This document shows, piece after piece, positions 1 to 5,647 of a stretch of DNA of 6,908 nt (within the stretch, counting starts at the first letter, position 1; each line of letters begins with the position of its first letter). Source of the DNA: an uncultured Oscillospiraceae bacterium (GTDB taxonomy: Bacteria > Bacillota > Clostridia > UBA1212 > UBA1255). The stretch spans positions 1 to 6,908 of the forward strand of contig CABQCN010000075.1 in NCBI GenBank assembly GCA_902462635.1, in the 5' to 3' direction. Made by a program: the position numbers and the translations under genes. Under the pieces are notes generated by a model, which worked only from the letters and a program-made list of their open reading frames with translations, did not search any database and had not been told where the DNA came from.

Positions 1-392
1 TATCCCCTGAAAGCGTCGTATCAGATTTTTGACGCCCCCTGTCAGGCGGATCGCCTGCCGGATATTGTAGCTTAGATACATCGTGGCTCTGTGGCTCTAC
101 TGCTGTCTGCACATTGTAGCACGCTCTGCGCCCGCCGTCTTTTGTTTTCATGACACGCGCATCCGGATCTGTGTACAGGATTTGTGTTTCCCCCAGCGAT
201 TTCATTTCCTCAAGCGCCTGCTTGTGCCGGCGGATGCGCTGCCTCAGTTCTTCTGCATCCGGCAATCGCTCCTGTGAAATATCCAGCGCAAACGGCTTGT
301 CCAGCCTGCCTTGTTCGTACTGATCCGTTCCCTCCAGCTCCTCCAGATACTTTTCTACCAATGCCAGCTCTAACTTTGAGGGCGGTTCATCT
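1..392 (-). pseudogene. Remnant of an IS1182-like (DDE) transposase, internally deleted
   Basis: Read on the minus strand, positions about 392 to 83 encode a charged helical stretch (VEKYLEELEGTDQYEQ, then EELRQRIRRHKQALEE) followed by LYTDPDARVMKTKDGG and ACYNVQTAV. This is the highly recognisable central segment of IS1182-family transposases, where DPDAR holds an early conserved Asp. At about 80-95 the reading changes by one frame to RATMYLSYNIRQAIRL and TGGVKNLIRRF, which looks like the C-terminal end of the same type of protein. The bulk of the catalytic core, including the later Asp and Glu, is therefore missing, and the two ends are fused out of frame. A TGA stop at about 395 closes the frame on the N-terminal side, and the first part of a roughly 450-550 residue protein is absent. 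I see no terminal inverted repeats. The element is dead. The family assignment rests on remembered motifs rather than a search. Confidence 0.72.
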
Positions 393-469
393 TTTCAGTT
401 TAGGCTTTTTTACAGCCCGGAATGTCTTTCTGTGTATTTACGGCAGCAAACAAAACAGCGTTACAAAAG

Positions 470-815
470 CTACAGGTCCTTTTTGTAAGTATACCCTTTC
501 CGTGCCACCCCATCTGCGGTAGTGCAGTCACAAAAATCAGTTTCAATATATCCACATTTCTGATATAAATTTTGTGCAGGAATATTATCTTCTGTTGTGT
601 GAATTCCTACCTGGGTAATCTTTTTGTTTTTAATATAGCTTTCTGCAAATGTAATTGCAAAGCTGCCTACACCCTGATGCTGATGTTTATTGCTGACAAC
701 GAGCATGTGATCCATGCAGAATCATTACTGAGCAGTCCGTTAATGCGCATCCAGGCTACAGGCATGCATCCACGGCAAACAAGGAAATTTTGCTCATCCT
801 CATTCTTTAATGGGA
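470..815 (-). pseudogene. GNAT-family N-acetyltransferase, frameshifted and 5'-degenerate
   Basis: The 3' part (715-470) reads HMLVVSNKHQHQGVG, then SFAITFAESYIKN, IHTTEDNIPAQNLYQKCGY and a C-terminal strand ending KGYTYKKDL. This is the acetyl-CoA-binding motif A (Q-x-x-G-x-G type, here HQHQGVG) followed by the usual N-x-x-A-x-x-L-Y-x-x-x-G-F/Y motif B of GNAT acetyltransferases. The preceding strands lie in another frame at 815-712: EDEQNFLVCRGCMPVAWMR, then INGLLSNDSAWI. Joining the frames at about 704-711 as if one base were lost restores SAWI-x-MLVVSNK, the normal beta-4 layout. A TAG at 818-816 blocks this frame upstream. An ATG at 905 opens a 32-codon frame (NVKNILNKDNLLDNHCRN) that might be the original N-terminus in yet another frame, but this is weak. 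The substrate cannot be inferred. The ATG at 715 gives only an 81-residue protein lacking the first strands, so activity is unlikely. Confidence 0.72.
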
Positions 816-932
816 TCTATAATCTTGAGTTAATGTATTTAGATAAATATTTCTGCAATGATTATCCAGTAAATTGTCCTTATTTAAAATATTTTTTACA
901 TTCATATATTTTTCGCATATTATTATTGATTG

Positions 933-960
933 TTGACATTTTGGTTATTTATTATATAAT
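933..960 (+). promoter_or_regulatory. Consensus sigma-A promoter for the lectin-metalloprotease gene
   Basis: TTGACA (933-938) and TATAAT (955-960) are both perfect hexamers, 16 bp apart, in AT-rich DNA. Transcription would begin near 967. It would run into the signal-peptide region of the protease gene and very likely on into the membrane-protein gene at 2129, which has no clear promoter of its own. If the ATG at 978 were used, the leader would be only about 11 nt with no ribosome-binding site. The GAAGGG at 990-995 suggests the original start was a few bases further downstream. Confidence 0.82.
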
Positions 961-977
961 GAATTTACTATAAATAA

Positions 978-2091
978 ATGTATAGGAAAGAAGGGATTAA
1001 AAATAAAAAATTCTTGATTCGTGGTACTATGTTCACTTTGGCAATGATATTATGTATGTGTTTAGTAGTAACATTTTTTTAATTTTAACACTGTAAAAGC
1101 GATTGACTACGTATCTGAGACATATTAGCCTGAAAGCGGAGTCGCGTATTATATTTGGAATGTTAAAAGCGGAAAATATCTTGACTTATTTGGAACCCCG
1201 GCTAACGGAGCTAATGTAGGGCTTTGGAACGGACATAAGGGAACAAACCAGCAATGGAAGTTTAGACTAAGTTCTGCTTACACAGCAAGTTCCCACGTTT
1301 ATGAAATATATAGTGTTGCTAATCCCAATTATTTTCTATCTGTTAAAAATTATTCATCAGATAATTGGACAGAGATAGTGATGCAATACAATACCAGTAC
1401 CCCTGCTCCACCGGAAACTCACTTTTGGATTGATCACCATTGGATCCAATCCACAGAAGGTACATGGAAACCAAGCGGATGGTTCCGTTTGAAAACCAGT
1501 CCATCATCTTGGAAGAAAAATATTGATTGCTATAATGGAAGCACTGAAGAAGGGACTCGTATTATCCAATATGACCAGAATGATGATTTGAATCAATTTT
1601 GGTACTTTGAGAGGGTTGATACAACTGGAAATTCAAAAATTCTTTCTTGGAATTTAGTAGACAGTGGCAAACACCTCGATGTACAGATTGATGGATCTTA
1701 CAAAAATTTGGTTAAAGATGCAATGGCAATGTGGAATAGCTACAAATCCGGCGTTATAAGACTGGACAGTCTGATTAATATTGAAGATGTACGGGTTTTA
1801 GACGCAGCAGACACATGTACGGTAAATAGTTATTGGCTGGGTTCAACGAATCCAAGTACACGTGAAATTAAGTTGAATAAATCCACACTTAATTTCTTTA
1901 ATAATCCAGGATTTATCAGAAAAACGGCAGCACACGAGTTGGGGCATGCACTCGGTATTGACCACTGGGATAGTGTTGCTGATATGGCATATGCGAACAA
2001 GGGTGATGTTATGATATCTGGACCGTATTGCATACCTAATATCGGTTATCGCGACAAAATCTCTTATGACAGAGCTTATGCTAACTATTAA
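978..2091 (+). pseudogene. Secreted beta-trefoil lectin/metzincin protease gene, disrupted near its 5' end
   Basis: Three pieces of one gene are visible. From 978 the first frame encodes a typical secretion signal: basic KNKKFLIRG, then hydrophobic MFTLAMILCMCLVVTFF. It ends at TAA 1080-1082, right after a run of seven T (1074-1080). Removing one T would continue the frame as NFNTVKAIDYVSETY into the downstream reading frame, where a TAG at 1126-1128 interrupts again. From 1129 the frame is open to the stop at 2091 and encodes the lectin and protease domains. A third possible lesion is at the start codon. GAAGGG (990-995) sits 7 nt before AT-AAAAAA-TTC at 1003, which would read ATG-AAA-AAA-TTC if a G had been lost; the only in-frame ATG now is at 978, without a ribosome-binding site. 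The protein would be secreted. As it stands, full-length product would need both a frameshift and stop readthrough, so I call it a pseudogene. A recent loss or a sequencing error in the T run remains possible, but the TAG is independent of it. Confidence 0.75.
1378..2091 (+). CDS. Matrixin-like zinc metalloprotease with lectin repeats (remaining ORF of the disrupted gene)
   Basis: This is the part of the disrupted gene that still has an in-frame ATG (237 codons). The frame is open back to 1129 without any ATG, and no good ribosome-binding site precedes 1378. Domains, counted over the open frame from 1129: three ricin-B-type beta-trefoil repeats. The first is YYIWNVKSGKYLDL ending in the QQW at 1252-1257. 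The second is around VYEIYSVANPNYFLSV, with HFW in place of QxW. The third is GWFRLKTSPSSWKKNIDCYN ending in QFW at 1594-1602. A catalytic domain follows, with the zinc motif HELGHALGIDH at 1933-1965 (three His ligands and the catalytic Glu) and a Met-turn in DVMISG near 2005-2022, as in M10-type metzincins. Residues such as KDAMAMWNSYKSGVIRL match the start of a matrixin fold. The lectin repeats would bind carbohydrate on a glycan or glycoprotein, presumably steering the protease. From 1378 the product lacks the first lectin repeat and a secretion signal, so it probably has no normal function. Confidence 0.68.
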   Translation: MMQYNTSTPAPPETHFWIDHHWIQSTEGTWKPSGWFRLKTSPSSWKKNIDCYNGSTEEGTRIIQYDQNDDLNQFWYFERVDTTGNSKILSWNLVDSGKHLDVQIDGSYKNLVKDAMAMWNSYKSGVIRLDSLINIEDVRVLDAADTCTVNSYWLGSTNPSTREIKLNKSTLNFFNNPGFIRKTAAHELGHALGIDHWDSVADMAYANKGDVMISGPYCIPNIGYRDKISYDRAYANY

Positions 2092-2113
2092 TATTCTATT
2101 ATAATAAAACGTG

Positions 2114-2120
2114 AAAGGAG
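2114..2120 (+). promoter_or_regulatory. Ribosome-binding site deciding the start of the membrane-protein gene
   Basis: AAAGGAG lies 8 nt before the ATG at 2129. An in-frame GTG at 2111 overlaps this site, so the ATG at 2129 (MKRILCF) is the true start. The site is 22 nt after the protease stop codon. Confidence 0.8.
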
Positions 2121-2128
2121 ATTTTAGA

Positions 2129-3055
2129 ATGAAACGAATATTATGTTTTAAAAAATGGTATCTGGTTCCCATCGTTATTTTAATGATCTGTCTGTTGACG
2201 GTGACGATATTAAACTTGCCACCACGGGCAAAGCGCTTACTGGGAATACCTCTGTCGGCTCCAACAATAAGCTATAAACACGCAGATTGGCTTTATAACC
2301 CTTCTGATCCCGAAAGCTTTCCATATATTGCGGCTCTTCAGGATTATGTTTTCGTAGGCCAGGTGGTTTCAGATCCGGTTCCAATACAGCTTGGTACGAA
2401 AGAAAATTATGAGATCTATACCGAGTATAAAGTGCGTGTCCTAATGAATATCCGGGGAACCCTTGTAACAGATAAGGAAATTCCAGTACTAAAAGAAGGC
2501 GGTTACGATGAAAAGTATAATAGTTATATTTTATTCGAAAATGACAGTCTGCCCAAAAAAGACGAAATATGTGTAATTGGCGCTTCTAATATGACGGATG
2601 GTAGTTATCGCCTTTCTACTTCGGGATATACTTCTTTCACTGCGATTGGCATTCCATCCAGTGCCTTGTATAAAGAGAGCATAAATTTGAGTAACGGTAT
2701 TGTAATTGACCAGGCGGATATGCAGAAGAGTATTTCAAGAGAGCAGAAGCCCATCAAAGAGAACTCTATATCCCTGAAATCTGTAGATTATATAGAGGAT
2801 TTAACAGAGATTGAGGAAGGATTAACGGTTTCGGACGAATTGCTAAAGCAGCCGGATAGTCAGGCGATTAGATCAGTACTGGAACAGTCCACTCTTGTAA
2901 AGATGTGGATGGCGGCGGTGGCAGAGGAAAATGCCGTGGAGAGCCGCCGGGAGCGTATTATGGATTCGCCTTATGGCATTCCTGGATCGCCTTCTTATAC
3001 AGAGAATATCAATCCTTATCCTCTGCCATCAGATTATCCTATACCAGTAAAATAA
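2129..3055 (+). CDS. Membrane-anchored protein of unknown function, second gene of the protease transcription unit
   Basis: This is a 308-residue protein that I do not recognise. The N-terminus is basic (KRILCFKKW) and followed by one hydrophobic segment at about residues 11-30 (YLVPIVILMICLLTVTILNL). There is no good lipobox, so it is probably an uncleaved anchor with the rest outside the cell. Residues about 72-170 alternate like a beta-rich fold: DYVFVGQVVSD, then YTEYKVRVLMNIRGTL, KEIPVLKEGGYDEKY and DEICVIGASN. This pattern of 'exposed to VFVG, then a polypeptide V-x-x-I-x-G, then a G-G-Y turn' recurs in uncharacterised extracytoplasmic proteins of Clostridia and Bacilli. Residues 190-270 are charged and helical. 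The last 25 residues are rich in Pro, Ser and Tyr (PYGIPGSPSY, NPYPLPSDYPIPVK), which suggests a disordered or wall-facing tail. It lies 37 nt behind the protease with its own strong ribosome-binding site, so the two were probably co-transcribed. A role in handling, anchoring or inhibiting the protease is only a guess. Unlike its neighbour, the gene is intact. Confidence 0.8.
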   Translation: MKRILCFKKWYLVPIVILMICLLTVTILNLPPRAKRLLGIPLSAPTISYKHADWLYNPSDPESFPYIAALQDYVFVGQVVSDPVPIQLGTKENYEIYTEYKVRVLMNIRGTLVTDKEIPVLKEGGYDEKYNSYILFENDSLPKKDEICVIGASNMTDGSYRLSTSGYTSFTAIGIPSSALYKESINLSNGIVIDQADMQKSISREQKPIKENSISLKSVDYIEDLTEIEEGLTVSDELLKQPDSQAIRSVLEQSTLVKMWMAAVAEENAVESRRERIMDSPYGIPGSPSYTENINPYPLPSDYPIPVK

Positions 3056-3353
3056 GCTATTTTGTTTTAAAAATGCGGTTGTGATTTAACTTGAATTATA
3101 ATTGGTAGGTATAAGGCTGTAAAAAACTCTCTGAATCAAAAATGCGACATAAAATCCTTGTCAAAAGCAGGTGAAAGTTGCTTTGACAGGGATTTTTCTA
3201 ACAAATAGCCATAAAATGCTTTCTTCTGAAGGGCAGGCTATATCGAGCACCGGGGATATACAGGCAAATTAAGCAAGCGCTTTCTTTCATAGAACTGCTT
3301 TGTAAGGATGAAGAGGTTATTCCACATTTACATAGCCGTGAACGAGGCGATAT
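3056..3353. other. Stretch without a supportable gene
   Basis: Apart from the hairpin at 3151-3197 there is no convincing gene. A plus-strand frame is open from 3208 to 3468 and contains a protein-like stretch (YRAPGIYRQIKQALSFIELL, then CKDEEVIPHLHSRERGDIYSL). It has no ATG near its beginning and no ribosome-binding site, and its second half lies antisense to the tyrosyl-tRNA synthetase relic. It could be another decayed gene piece. I do not recognise it. Confidence 0.4.
3151..3197. terminator. Hairpin with T-run, likely transcription terminator
   Basis: AAAATCCTTGTCAAAAGCA pairs with TGCTTTGACAGGGATTTT across a loop of about ten bases. The stem has roughly 17 pairs with one bulge and one G-T type mismatch, and ends in TTTTT. 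It stands about 95 nt after the stop of the membrane-protein gene and is the first plausible end for that transcript. The stem is AU-rich apart from CCTTGTC, and A-runs on the 5' side would also give a T-run on the opposite strand. Confidence 0.6.
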
Positions 3354-3632
3354 TTATTCTTTATCACCTGAATGGAGTGCAACATCATTCACATCAAGGA
3401 CTTTTGTGTTGTTAACAGATACCGCTCCTTGCATAAACAGCCTACGTAATTCACTTTTTGACGTATAATTACCAGCCTCCAGCAATCCATTAAGCAAAAT
3501 ATCTTTAATTTGTTCGTTGCTATCAGATCTGATAGTAATAATAGGTGCATTGTCAGGAATTGTCCCTTTTTGAAAAGCTGCCTTGAAATTGTTTTCAGCA
3601 TCTATAACATCTTCATTTGGATGATATGAGGT
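3354..3632 (-). pseudogene. C-terminal relic of a tyrosyl-tRNA synthetase, frameshifted
   Basis: On the minus strand, positions 3632 to about 3570 read TSYHPNEDVIDAENNFKAAF. The text then continues in another frame to the stop at 3354 as TIPDNAPIITI, LLNGLLEAGNYTSKSELRRL, FMQGAVSVNNTKVLDVNDV and ending GDKE. This matches the end of bacterial tyrosyl-tRNA synthetases: the helix before the linker (SYH..E.A..AE.NF...F..G.IPD..P), then the S4-like RNA-binding domain (LL...G...SK.E.RRL..QGAV..N..K). One base lost in the CCCTTTTT run at 3564-3571 (plus-strand view) joins the two frames exactly at KKG-TIPD. The usual last strand (VGKRKF type) is missing after GDKE, and nothing of the catalytic Rossmann domain is visible upstream. 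The relic presumably derives from a second or transferred synthetase copy; a functional tyrS must lie elsewhere. The identification rests on motif memory, and a different S4-domain protein is less likely. Confidence 0.7.
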
Positions 3633-3655
3633 AAAATCAAGATAAAAAATAGTTA

Positions 3656-3823
3656 TTACCGTGCTTTGTTCAATAACTGCCCCTTAATATGTTTGTCAAT
3701 AGTAGGAAATTGGCTTTTGTTCTCTCCAACGGGTTCGTGTTGCGTTATTCGGCAAAAGTTATTAAAAGCGTTTCTACAAGCCGATGATTCCGCAAAACCC
3801 CTTGTAATTCCTTGATTTTTCAC
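3656..3823 (-). other. Short unrecognised open frame, possibly a gene relic
   Basis: From GTG 3823 to TAA 3656 the minus strand has 55 open codons, with protein-like stretches such as GITRGFAESSACRNAFNN and HEPVGENKSQFPTIDKHIKG. No ribosome-binding site precedes it and I do not recognise it. Its 5' end overlaps the plus-strand promoter at 3812-3840. It may be non-coding. Confidence 0.15.
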
Positions 3824-3840
3824 ACTTTAAACAGTATAAT
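3812..3840 (+). promoter_or_regulatory. Sigma-A promoter upstream of the hydrolase gene
   Basis: TTGATT (3812-3817), a 17-bp spacer and a perfect TATAAT (3835-3840) form a strong housekeeping promoter. Transcription would start near 3847, leaving a leader of about 100 nt before the hydrolase start at 3951. It lies at the point where the sequence turns from AT-rich to GC-richer. A TTG at 3812 that would begin a long overlapping frame is part of the -35 box and would not be in the transcript. Confidence 0.72.
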
Positions 3841-3841
3841 A

Positions 3842-3950
3842 ATTACCGACATATGGCTGTATGGAGGATTCGTTTCCGTTGCTATCTTTGGAATCATTGT
3901 CCGGCATTTTCAGAAGCGGCGCGTAGAAGGCGCAGGGAAGAGGCGAGCAG
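3842..3950 (+). other. Leader region with a possible membrane-protein fragment
   Basis: In one frame this stretch reads DIWLYGGFVSVAIFGIIV and then RHFQKRR: one good membrane-spanning segment followed by a basic tail. No start codon in that frame lies downstream of the promoter at 3812-3840. The frame then runs some 200 nt into the hydrolase gene, where the sequence is plainly the hydrolase read out of frame. It could be the stump of a membrane-protein gene whose front was removed at the composition boundary, or chance. I would not call it a gene. Confidence 0.2.
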
Positions 3951-4634
3951 ATGGAGATCAGACTTCATTATGTCGAAAAAGGAAGCGGAACGCCGCTGAT
4001 CTTTCTGCATGGAAACGGAGAGGATCACAGCTATTTTACCCGGCAGATAGAATTTTTTTCGGGAAAATACCGCGTAATTGCAGTCGATACGCGCGGACAC
4101 GGCTGTTCGCCGCGGGGAGAAAAGCCGTTTACGATTCGGCAGTTTGCAGAAGATTTATATGATTTTCTGGAGGAGCACGCGATCTCAAAAGCGCATATCC
4201 TGGGATTCTCCGATGGGGCGAACATTGCGATCGTGTTTGCGCTGCGCCATCCGGAACGGGTGGATCGGCTGATCTTGAACGGCGCAAACCTGAATCCGCA
4301 GGGAGTCAGGGCCTCCACGCAGATTCCTGTTTTAATCGGTTATAAAATTGCTTCGCTTTTTGCAAAGAGATGGGCGGGCGCGATGAAGAACGCCGAAATG
4401 CTGGGACTGATGGTAAACGACCCGCATATCGTGCCGGAGGCGCTTGAGGGGATTTCTGCCAGAACGCTGGTTCTTGCCGGAACGAAGGATATGATCAAAG
4501 AAAAACATACGATTCAAATTTATGAGCATTTGCCGAACGCTGAATTGACATTCCTTTCCGGCGGCCATTTTATTGCCGCAAAGAATGCGCCGGCGTTCAA
4601 CGCGGCAGTTTGGGATTTTCTGGAGAAAACTTGA
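3951..4634 (+). CDS. Alpha/beta-fold hydrolase
   Basis: This is a 227-residue cytoplasmic protein with the full signature of the alpha/beta hydrolase superfamily. HGNG at 20-23 forms the oxyanion turn and DTRGHG at 46-51 follows strand 4. GFSDGA at 85-90 is the nucleophile elbow, with Ser87 as nucleophile. Asp180 in AGTKDMI and His206 in SGGHFIA complete the triad. The usual length is 250-300 residues; the lid between strands 6 and 7 (about residues 115-160) is short, with a helix-rich AKRWAGAMKNAEM. The substrate cannot be told; carboxylesters, lactones and similar compounds are typical of the family. The ATG is preceded by AGGGAAGAGG (3934-3943) at 7 nt spacing, and an in-frame stop lies just upstream, so this start is firm. 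There is no signal peptide. It is transcribed from the promoter at 3812-3840 and is probably monocistronic, because the next gene has its own promoter overlapping this gene's stop codon. Confidence 0.92.
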   Translation: MEIRLHYVEKGSGTPLIFLHGNGEDHSYFTRQIEFFSGKYRVIAVDTRGHGCSPRGEKPFTIRQFAEDLYDFLEEHAISKAHILGFSDGANIAIVFALRHPERVDRLILNGANLNPQGVRASTQIPVLIGYKIASLFAKRWAGAMKNAEMLGLMVNDPHIVPEALEGISARTLVLAGTKDMIKEKHTIQIYEHLPNAELTFLSGGHFIAAKNAPAFNAAVWDFLEKT

Positions 4635-4659
4635 AAATACGGCGTGAATGGAGTATACT
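4631..4659 (+). promoter_or_regulatory. Sigma-A promoter for the J-like membrane protein
   Basis: TTGAAA (4631-4636), a 17-bp spacer and TATACT (4654-4659) form a good promoter. The -35 hexamer contains the TGA stop codon of the hydrolase gene (4632-4634). Transcription would start near 4666, about 50 nt ahead of the TTG start at 4718. No terminator lies between the two genes, so readthrough from the hydrolase is also possible. Confidence 0.75.
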
Positions 4660-4717
4660 TTTTTCATCGAACGGTTCTTGGAGGACAAGTTTGTATAAAA
4701 TACGGGGGTGCCTGTGA

Positions 4718-5629
4718 TTGGCGAATGAGAAAAGTAATTATGAGATACTCGGCCTTCCTGAGAATGCGGAGAAGGCGCTCGTTGAAAAAAAATACGGCGC
4801 GCTTTTACGCCAGTATAAGCAGCGTACCGACGAGTACGGCACGACGAACGAAGATCTGAAGTATTATAATGATATTACGAAGGCGTATAACGATATTATG
4901 GGGATCACGGGAGATTATACGGATACGGATCCTACCAATATCATCCCGTATTCGGTGCGTAAGAAATGGCATAAAGTGTCTTCTTTTTTCGATTCTTATA
5001 AGTTGCTGATCTGCGGCGGCCTCCTGCTTGCGGTCATCGTGATCCTAACGGTCCTGCAGGTTCGCGATTCTTCGAAGGAAGATCTGTATATTAAATTTGT
5101 CGGCGCTTTTACATCCGGATACGCGGATTCGGAGGATGGTTATATCGACCGGCAGATCGCCGCGAAATCCAATGTCACCGAGCAGCCGATCGTTTCGTAT
5201 TTTACCGTTGTGGAAGGGGAGACGACGCTGCTCGACCAGTCGGCGAAAGATGGCGCCGTGCAGTTCCGAAGCGAGTTTACGACCGGCGCCTTGGATATCA
5301 TTATTATTGATAAAGAAAATCTGGACGTATACGTGAACCAGCTCGTATTTCTGCGTCTGGATGATTTTCTGAAGGAACACGCCGGTGATCCCGGATTTGC
5401 AGATCTGGACGCATATCGTTATGAAAATACGGGGGAGGAGAATGACCGGACGCAATCCGGCGTATACGCCATTGAGATCAGCAATATGGAATTTTTCAAA
5501 GAAATGAATCTCGTTAAAAGATATCCGGAAGAACGGCAGACCATGTACCTTGCGATCGCGCGGACGAGTAAAAACATGGAGAACGCCGAATCCTTTGCGG
5601 CGGAAGTGATCGCTACGAATCAAAAATAA
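4718..5629 (+). CDS. Single-pass membrane protein with degenerate J-like N-terminal domain
   Basis: This 303-residue protein starts at TTG, with GGGGGTG at 4704-4710 seven bases upstream; no ATG or GTG in this frame is better placed. Residues 6-61 (NYEILGLPENAEKALVEKKY, GALLRQYKQR, then DLKYYNDITKAYNDIMG) follow the helix pattern of a DnaJ J-domain, including the Y-x-x-L-G-L opening and the terminal A-Y-x-x-I. The HPD tripeptide needed to stimulate DnaK ATPase is absent; QRT stands in its place. Residues about 95-115 (LLICGGLLLAVIVILTVLQV) form one membrane helix. Residues 116-303 would lie outside the cell: a mixed alpha/beta domain with the strand ALDIIIIDKENLDVYVNQ, then FLRLDDFLKE, reminiscent of solute-binding proteins. 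The J-like part is thus cytoplasmic and the C-terminal part extracytoplasmic. The function is unknown; recruitment of another cytosolic partner or a structural role is more likely than co-chaperone activity. Transcription probably ends at the palindrome at 5648-5685. Confidence 0.85.
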   Translation: MANEKSNYEILGLPENAEKALVEKKYGALLRQYKQRTDEYGTTNEDLKYYNDITKAYNDIMGITGDYTDTDPTNIIPYSVRKKWHKVSSFFDSYKLLICGGLLLAVIVILTVLQVRDSSKEDLYIKFVGAFTSGYADSEDGYIDRQIAAKSNVTEQPIVSYFTVVEGETTLLDQSAKDGAVQFRSEFTTGALDIIIIDKENLDVYVNQLVFLRLDDFLKEHAGDPGFADLDAYRYENTGEENDRTQSGVYAIEISNMEFFKEMNLVKRYPEERQTMYLAIARTSKNMENAESFAAEVIATNQK

Positions 5630-5647
5630 AATCAAATCAAACGCAGC

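Noticed and set aside
83..522. Two overlapping plus-strand open frames rich in Pro, Ala and Cys
   Set aside because: They lie opposite the transposase and GNAT relics and have no ribosome-binding site or recognisable motif.
572..973. Plus-strand open frame of 133 codons with a hydrophobic end
   Set aside because: It is the antisense of the GNAT relic, and its hydrophobic tail is AT-rich promoter DNA that contains the TTGACA/TATAAT boxes.
3389..3601. Minus-strand open frame of 70 codons
   Set aside because: It is the third frame of the tyrosyl-tRNA synthetase relic; the conserved residues lie in the other two frames.
3812..4162. TTG-initiated plus-strand frame of 116 codons
   Set aside because: The TTG is part of the -35 box and the second half is the hydrolase gene read out of frame.
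5045..5635. Minus-strand frame of 196 codons across the J-like gene
   Set aside because: It is a shadow of the plus-strand gene, which has a membrane segment, ribosome-binding site and promoter in proper order.
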